In this document: one piece after another, positions 60,227 to 64,000 of the stretch | Position numbering within the stretch: the first letter of the stretch is position 1 | Layout of the letters: each line of letters opens with the position of its first letter | Source: Kribbella italica | Lineage (GTDB): Bacteria; Actinomycetota; Actinomycetes; Propionibacteriales; Kribbellaceae | Length of the DNA stretch: 64,000 bases | Direction: 5' to 3' | Assembly: GCF_014205135.1 (NCBI RefSeq) | Contig: NZ_JACHMY010000001.1 | Coordinates: forward strand, 4,464,001-4,528,000 | Made by a program: the position numbers and the translations under genes | Notes under the pieces: generated by a model | Seen by the model: only the letters and a program-made list of their open reading frames with translations | Told to the model about the DNA's origin: nothing | Database searches by the model: none

Positions 60227-60864
60227 TGAAGCTCCTCGCGCAGCGCACGAAAAATGGCCCGGTAGACAGCAACGTCGGAGGTCGGAGGAATATGCAGGTG
60301 AATGTCGTGGTGGAGGCTGAGGCCTCTACCAGATGCCGCCGCGACAAGCGATGCGGTTTGCTCCTCGCTCACCACCTCAGAGTCAGCAGTTTCGCTTTCC
60401 TTCGGTGACTTGTCCGGCTGGACTTCCAGTTCAACTGGAACCGACGACCAATCAGCGTGACTAGCGAATGCTTTGAATGTTGCTGCCATTTTCTTTGCAA
60501 CGGCATCGCCTTGACCAGTGACAGTCTTGAAGGTATCGGTCAACTCCCCTGAAGATCGAGAGTGCGCCATCTGATCGGCGAGAAAGATTGGAGCCCAGCC
60601 TTCGCGAAGCCCATCAGCCATCGCACGTCCACCGCTGGAAGCAGCTTTGAACTCATTATAGCGAGGCAAAGGCGTTCCATCTTCACTGATAAAACGCAAT
60701 TGCTTGAGCATCCTAGGGAACGATCGATCCTGGGAGCCGGTGAAACCTAACGTTGATTTCACGAATTCTACAGTGAACTTCGGCGGTGTTCCTGCGCCTC
60801 GAATTTTCTGGAGGATTGCGGCGACATTACCAATGGAAGGCATGTACGGCAGATCAGTTGTCAC
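60223..60864 (-). CDS. DUF5343 protein, partner of the HEPN protein
   Basis: A 213-aa protein. The N-terminal DUF5343 region (LPYMPSIGNVAAILQKIRGA, VKSTLGFTGSQDRSFPRMLK, QLRFISEDGTPLPRYNEF) looks like a winged helix. An acidic linker follows (about 150-178), then the ending LHHDIHLHIPPTSDVAVYRA. The function is unknown. It begins at GTG 60864 with GGAGGTGGG ahead and overlaps the stop of a 17-codon leader. It may sense a trigger or restrain the HEPN partner (inference). Confidence 0.8.
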   Translation of the reverse strand: MTTDLPYMPSIGNVAAILQKIRGAGTPPKFTVEFVKSTLGFTGSQDRSFPRMLKQLRFISEDGTPLPRYNEFKAASSGGRAMADGLREGWAPIFLADQMAHSRSSGELTDTFKTVTGQGDAVAKKMAATFKAFASHADWSSVPVELEVQPDKSPKESETADSEVVSEEQTASLVAAASGRGLSLHHDIHLHIPPTSDVAVYRAIFRALREELQ

Positions 60865-60914
60865 TTGCCCACCTCCAGTCTCTCCTGTTGGCTGACCACG
60901 AGCCACACGGCCAT
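60861..60914 (-). CDS. 17-aa leader ORF coupled to DUF5343
   Basis: ATG 60914 opens MAVWLVVSQQERLEVGK, and its TGA overlaps the DUF5343 GTG in AAGTGACA. The ribosome-binding site of DUF5343 lies inside the leader. The leader ATG sits 2 nt after a relic ychF stop, so a ribosome ending on the ychF-like tail could re-start here. Whether it is translated is unknown. Confidence 0.45.
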   Translation of the reverse strand: MAVWLVVSQQERLEVGK

Positions 60915-60916
60915 GG

Positions 60917-60965
60917 CTACTTCTTTGCTGATCCAGACGTTGGGCTGAGGCGGAACTCGACCATA
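60917..60965 (-). repeat. att-like repeat, second copy (relic ychF tail)
   Basis: On the minus strand this reads VEFRLSPTSGSAKK-stop, almost the same as the tail now on ychF (VEFRFSPTSTPKK-stop). AGACGTTGGGCTGA-G/A-GCGGAACTCGACCA is shared with attR apart from single-base changes. The core variant TGAGGCGGAACTC is at 60946-60958, exactly 370 bp from the attR core. Confidence 0.8.
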
Positions 60966-60968
60966 GCG

Positions 60969-61286
60969 CTATCCATCCTCCCGGCCCGGGAGTGGCGCTC
61001 CGTCCAGGAACGCTTCGTATGCCTCACGGGCATCTTCGTCGACGTGCGGCGACCCAGGCCCGTACCGGAGGTCCGTGCGGTCGCGCTTCGGACCTGACAG
61101 CCAGAACCACTCGCCCGTCGCGACGTCGTAGAAGTTCGCGTCCCACCCCTGGAACCGCCTCAACTCCCGGCCATGCACCCGGGCCGTCTTCCACGTCTTG
61201 TTGAAGTCCACCCAGGCGATCCAGGACGGGCCACGATCGATCTGATGGCCCGACTTCAGCTGCACGAACATCAGCCGCCGGGCCAC
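60969..61286 (-). CDS. 105-aa unknown protein directly behind ychF
   Basis: A small soluble protein rich in Trp (RGPSWIAWVDFNKTWKTARV, NFYDVATGEWFWLSGPKRDR). No family is recognised. It starts at GTG 61286, 3 nt after the ychF stop, so it can be read from the ychF transcript. An ATG at 61271 is the alternative start. It lies between the first and second att-like copies and is therefore cargo, not a native neighbour of ychF. Confidence 0.6.
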   Translation of the reverse strand: MARRLMFVQLKSGHQIDRGPSWIAWVDFNKTWKTARVHGRELRRFQGWDANFYDVATGEWFWLSGPKRDRTDLRYGPGSPHVDEDAREAYEAFLDGAPLPGREDG

Positions 61287-61289
61287 GGC

Positions 61290-61328
61290 TTACTTCTTGG
61301 GCGTAGACGTTGGGCTGAAGCGGAACTC
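61290..61328 (-). other. attR: ychF junction with element-supplied tail
   Basis: The minus strand reads VEFRF, common to attL, then SPTSTPKK and TAA supplied by the element. The core TGAAGCGGAACTC is at 61316-61328. TAGACGTTG on the element side imitates the native flank (ctagacgttg at 48501), but is shifted by the five extra bases GGGCT in plus-strand reading. Confidence 0.87.
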
Positions 61329-62384
61329 GACCACATCACCGTCGGCCATGATGTACTCCTTGCCCTCCATGCGGACCTTGCCGGCGGACTTGGCCGCGGC
61401 CATCGAGCCGGCTTCCACCAGGTCGGCGTACGAGACGATCTCGGCCTTGATGAAGCCGCGCTGGAAGTCGGTGTGGATGACGCCGGCGGCCTCGGGAGCC
61501 GTCGCGCCCTTCTTGATGGTCCAGGCACGGGATTCCTTCGGGCCGGCCGTCAGGTAGGTCTGCAGGCCGAGGGTCTCGAAGCCGACGCGGGCCAGGACGT
61601 CCAGGCCGGGCTCCTCGACACCCATCTCCGACAGCATCTCGCGGGCCTCGTCCTCGTCGCCGAGCTCGACCAGTTCGGCCTCGAACTTGGCGTCGAGGAA
61701 GATCGCCTCGGCCGGCGCGACCAGTTCGCGCATCTTCGCCTTCAGGCCCTCGTCGGCGAGCTCGTCGGCGTCGCAGTTGAAGACGAACAGGTACGGCTTG
61801 GCGGTCATCAGCATCAGTTCGCGGATCGCGTCGCGGTCGACGTTCGTCGCGATGATCGGCGTACCGGCCTCGAGGTGCTTCTGCGCCTCGCGCACGGCCT
61901 CCAGTACGGCGACGCTCTCCTTCTTCAGCCGGGACTCCTTCTCCAGCCGCGGGATCGCCTTCTCGACGGTCTGCAGGTCGGCCAGGATCAGCTCGGTCTG
62001 GATGGTGGAGATGTCGTCGGCCGGCGAGACCTTGCCGTCGACGTGGGTGACGTCCTCGTCGACGAACACCCGGGTCACCTGGCAGATCGCGTCGGACTCG
62101 CGGATGTGGCTGAGGAACTTGTTCCCGAGCCCCTCACCCTCCGACGCGCCGCGCACGATCCCGGCGATGTCGACGAACTGGACGGTGGCCGGCAGCTGCT
62201 TGGCCGAGGAGAAGATCTCGGCCAGCTTGCCCAGCCGCGGGTCCGGCACCCCCACCACACCGACGTTGGGCTCGATCGTCGCGAACGGGTAGTTCGCCGC
62301 GAGCACGTTGTTCTTGGTCAGCGCGTTGAAGAGCGTGGACTTGCCCGCGTTGGGGAGCCCGACGATTCCGATGGAGAGTGCCAC
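61290..62384 (-). CDS. ychF: YchF/OLA1-family P-loop GTPase/ATPase, C-terminus altered by integration
   Basis: A 364-aa Obg-family protein. G1 is GLPNAGKST (near residue 7), G2/G3 regions ANYPFATIEPNVGVV and FVDIAGIVRGASEGEGLGNK, a coiled-coil insert (about 125-205) and a TGS domain ending GDVVEFRF. YchF hydrolyses ATP and GTP, binds ribosomes and modulates stress responses. The normal end FNV is replaced here by FSPTSTPKK, six residues longer. It starts at GTG 62384 (MALSIGIVGLPNAG). It remains complete, so insertion has not destroyed it. Confidence 0.93.
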   Translation of the reverse strand: MALSIGIVGLPNAGKSTLFNALTKNNVLAANYPFATIEPNVGVVGVPDPRLGKLAEIFSSAKQLPATVQFVDIAGIVRGASEGEGLGNKFLSHIRESDAICQVTRVFVDEDVTHVDGKVSPADDISTIQTELILADLQTVEKAIPRLEKESRLKKESVAVLEAVREAQKHLEAGTPIIATNVDRDAIRELMLMTAKPYLFVFNCDADELADEGLKAKMRELVAPAEAIFLDAKFEAELVELGDEDEAREMLSEMGVEEPGLDVLARVGFETLGLQTYLTAGPKESRAWTIKKGATAPEAAGVIHTDFQRGFIKAEIVSYADLVEAGSMAAAKSAGKVRMEGKEYIMADGDVVEFRFSPTSTPKK

Positions 62385-62462
62385 GGGCGCCAAGACTACG
62401 CGTCCGTCCGGCCGGACCCCAATCCACAGCCGGTACGCCGTACGCCGTACCCGCCGCGACCC

Positions 62463-62987
62463 TCAGATCACGAACGACGCCAGCTCCGCGTCGTACCACC
62501 GCTTGGTCAGCCCCAGCGGCCGCATCCCCAGCCGCCGGCAGACCGCGAGCGACGCCTGGTTGTCCGGCCGCACCACCGCGTAGATCTCCGGCAAACCGGC
62601 CTTGAACCCGTGCCCGATCGCCCCACGCGCCGCCTCGGTCGCCAGCCCGCGACCCCACGCGTCGGGATGGAAGTGCCATCCCACCTCGACCTCGCCACGC
62701 CCCGGTTCGGAACCCGACGGCAAGGGCACCAGCAGCACTGTCCCGGCCACGACCCCCGTCGCCTTCTCCTCCACCGCCCACACCCCGTGCACCGGATCGG
62801 CGTTGCGCAGGTTCCACCTCTCGATCGACCGCGACGCGGCGTCCCGGTCCGTCATCGCCCGCGGCGTGGCGCCCAGCCAGCGCGACACCTCCCAGCGCCG
62901 GTAGATGTCGTACACCCGATCACCGTCGGCGTCGGCCCAGTCACGGACCACGAGCCGTTCGGTCTCGAAGACCACCTTGGCGTCCAT
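62463..62987 (-). CDS. GNAT-family N-acetyltransferase (RimJ/RimL-like)
   Basis: A 174-aa acetyltransferase: FETERLVVRDWADADGDRVY, then VEVGWHFHPDAWGRGLATEA with the acetyl-CoA loop, YAVVRPDNQASLAVCRRLGM. The family acetylates N-termini of ribosomal proteins or small amines; the target is unknown. It starts at ATG 62987. It runs in the same direction as ychF, about 80 bp upstream. Confidence 0.85.
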   Translation of the reverse strand: MDAKVVFETERLVVRDWADADGDRVYDIYRRWEVSRWLGATPRAMTDRDAASRSIERWNLRNADPVHGVWAVEEKATGVVAGTVLLVPLPSGSEPGRGEVEVGWHFHPDAWGRGLATEAARGAIGHGFKAGLPEIYAVVRPDNQASLAVCRRLGMRPLGLTKRWYDAELASFVI

Positions 62988-63214
62988 CGCGCCTCCCCTC
63001 GCCCTTGTGACGTTGATCTACCCGGCCCACCACTCCGGCGGCAAGGGATCAGGACAAGCGTGATCACACCGTTGTTGCCTGACGCGGAAGTCACCGAGAT
63101 CTCCTTGCAACACGACGATGCCAACCAGGGCACGGATCGCCGCGTCTCCCTGGTGTGACAGCTCCTGAGGGGGAGCGAACTGGGGACCATCCGCCTGATC
63201 TGCAAGGGAGCATC

Positions 63215-63991
63215 ATGTCCCGAAAGCTTGCTGCCGTCATCGGCACCGCCGCTGCCGCCGCACTCGTTCTCGGCGGGCTGTTTGCCGTCGCGCTGGGACA
63301 TTCGACCGCACCGAAGCCCACCGCCGCGGCCGGCAGTACGGCGGGCTCGGTGCCGCCGCCGTCGACGCCGGCCACGACACCGACTCCGGCGAAAACCCCT
63401 GCCCACACACCCGGTACGCCGGTCGCCGACCCGACGGCGTCGCTGATCACCGGCAACAAGAAGGTGATCTTCTTCAGCTTCGACGACGGCCCGGACCCGG
63501 TCTGGACGCCGAAAGTCCTGCAGGTACTGAAGAAGCACGGCGCCCACGCCACGTTCTTCCAGCTCGGCAAGAACCAGGCCCTGTACCCCGGGCTACGCGA
63601 CCAGATCCTTGCCGACGGCAACACCATCGGCAGCCACTCGATCACGCACCCGCAGCTGACCGCGATCTCGGCGGGCAAGCGCCACCACGAGATCTTCGAC
63701 GGGCCGCGGTCGAAGTGCTTCCGCCCGCCGTACGGCGCGTCGAACCCGAAGGTGCGCGCCGACATCAAGGCCGCCGGGATGGCACAGGTGCTGTGGGACG
63801 TCGACCCGCGCGACTGGGCCAAGCCGGGCACGAACGCGATCGCGCACAACATCATGACGCACGCCCACCGCCACAACATCGTCTTGATGCACGACGGCGG
63901 CGGCGACCGCGCGCAGACCGTCGCGGCCCTGGACAAGGTCCTCCCGCTGCTCAAGGCCCAGGGTTACAGCTTCCCCGCGATGGACTGCTGA
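63215..63991 (+). CDS. Secreted polysaccharide deacetylase (NodB domain)
   Basis: A 258-aa protein. A signal or anchor helix (AAVIGTAAAAALVLGGLFAV) and a Pro/Thr/Ala linker of about 50 residues lead to a complete NodB domain: FSFDDGPDP (motif 1), HSITHPQL (zinc His pair), RPPYGASN, WDVDPRDW and VLMHDGGG. All catalytic residues are present, unlike the deacetylase at 28.4 kb. It should de-N-acetylate peptidoglycan or chitin-like sugars. It starts at ATG 63215 with AAGGGAG ahead. The 227 bp upstream hold only a possible 32-codon frame of no clear meaning. Confidence 0.87.
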   Translation: MSRKLAAVIGTAAAAALVLGGLFAVALGHSTAPKPTAAAGSTAGSVPPPSTPATTPTPAKTPAHTPGTPVADPTASLITGNKKVIFFSFDDGPDPVWTPKVLQVLKKHGAHATFFQLGKNQALYPGLRDQILADGNTIGSHSITHPQLTAISAGKRHHEIFDGPRSKCFRPPYGASNPKVRADIKAAGMAQVLWDVDPRDWAKPGTNAIAHNIMTHAHRHNIVLMHDGGGDRAQTVAALDKVLPLLKAQGYSFPAMDC

Positions 63992-64000
63992 CCCGCCTTC

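Larger units (their letters stand above)
48509..61328. mobile_element. Integrated actinomycete element (AICE-like) in the 3' end of ychF
   Basis: About 12.8 kb bounded by the 13-bp identical core TGAAGCGGAACTC at 48509-48521 and 61316-61328. Contents: serine integrase, prim-pol and DUF3987 replication proteins, FtsK/TraB-type transfer ATPase, small accessory proteins, XRE regulator, HD protein, excisionase-like protein, and a cargo zone (DUF5343, HEPN, 105-aa ORF) at the right end. The left junction keeps the original ychF tail and the right junction keeps the ychF body, so the boundaries are well supported. Stretches at about 49.0-49.9 and 58-60.9 kb are visibly more AT-rich than the chromosome on either side. 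Confidence 0.88.

Noticed and set aside
61173..63158. 661-aa plus-strand open frame opposite ychF and the GNAT gene
   Set aside because: Antisense shadow; both minus-strand genes have complete family motifs.

Overview
This 64 kb window is high-GC actinobacterial chromosome. The evidence is the strong G/C third-position bias, a mycothiol-pathway deacetylase, a mycobacterial Sdh1-type succinate dehydrogenase cluster, DUF5302 and DUF6284 small proteins, and frequent ATGA/GTGA start-stop overlaps. Gene content resembles Kribbella or another Nocardioidales soil organism; that placement is an inference from overall character and was not tested by alignment. No rRNA, tRNA or CRISPR array was seen.

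Layout. 1-6.3 kb: an MshB-like deacetylase, a small LuxR-type HTH protein, and two convergent HTH/NB-ARC/TPR (STAND, NLR-like) regulators, with the HTH end of a further XRE gene at the left edge. 6.4-12.6 kb: a complete oligopeptide ABC importer operon (oppC-B-D-F-A order). 12.7-17.7 kb: Nudix hydrolase, an unknown protein, and a 97-aa protein plus sdhC-sdhA-sdhB ending in a strong terminator. 17.9-31.1 kb: AarF-type kinase-like protein, MFS exporter with TetR regulator and esterase lipoprotein, pterin dehydratase, secreted phosphodiester glycosidase, a VOC/AraC pair, a BNR-repeat protein, an acyltransferase, a polysaccharide deacetylase lipoprotein, DedA, and an ArsR/SRPBCC pair. 31.1-37 kb: a LuxR-type ATPase regulator broken by a one-base frameshift, a Rv2258c-like methyltransferase, and an alpha/beta-hydrolase fused to a glycosyltransferase. 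37-43.3 kb: a phosphonate operon (FAD oxidoreductase, phosphonatase-like hydrolase, four-part 2-aminoethylphosphonate-type ABC importer) behind a GntR/UTRA regulator with a perfect palindromic operator. 43.4-48.5 kb: DUF5302 protein, AraC/SDR pair, CbrC-like protein and three little-known proteins.

48.5-61.3 kb is an integrated actinomycete element (AICE-like, about 12.8 kb). It has a large serine integrase at its left end, a prim-pol/DUF3987 replication pair, an FtsK/TraB-type transfer ATPase with a repeat cluster next to its 3' end, small accessory proteins, an XRE regulator facing twin palindromic operators, an HD hydrolase and an excisionase-like protein. It sits in the 3' end of ychF. 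The left junction still carries the original last codons of ychF (VEFRFNV-stop), and the ychF gene at the right junction has been given a new tail (SPTSTPKK-stop). Beside the right junction, att-like repeats are stacked three deep. The first two bracket a 105-aa ORF, and the second and third bracket a DUF5343-HEPN gene pair that is the best candidate here for an undescribed defence module.

61.3-64 kb returns to the chromosome: ychF, a GNAT acetyltransferase and a secreted polysaccharide deacetylase.
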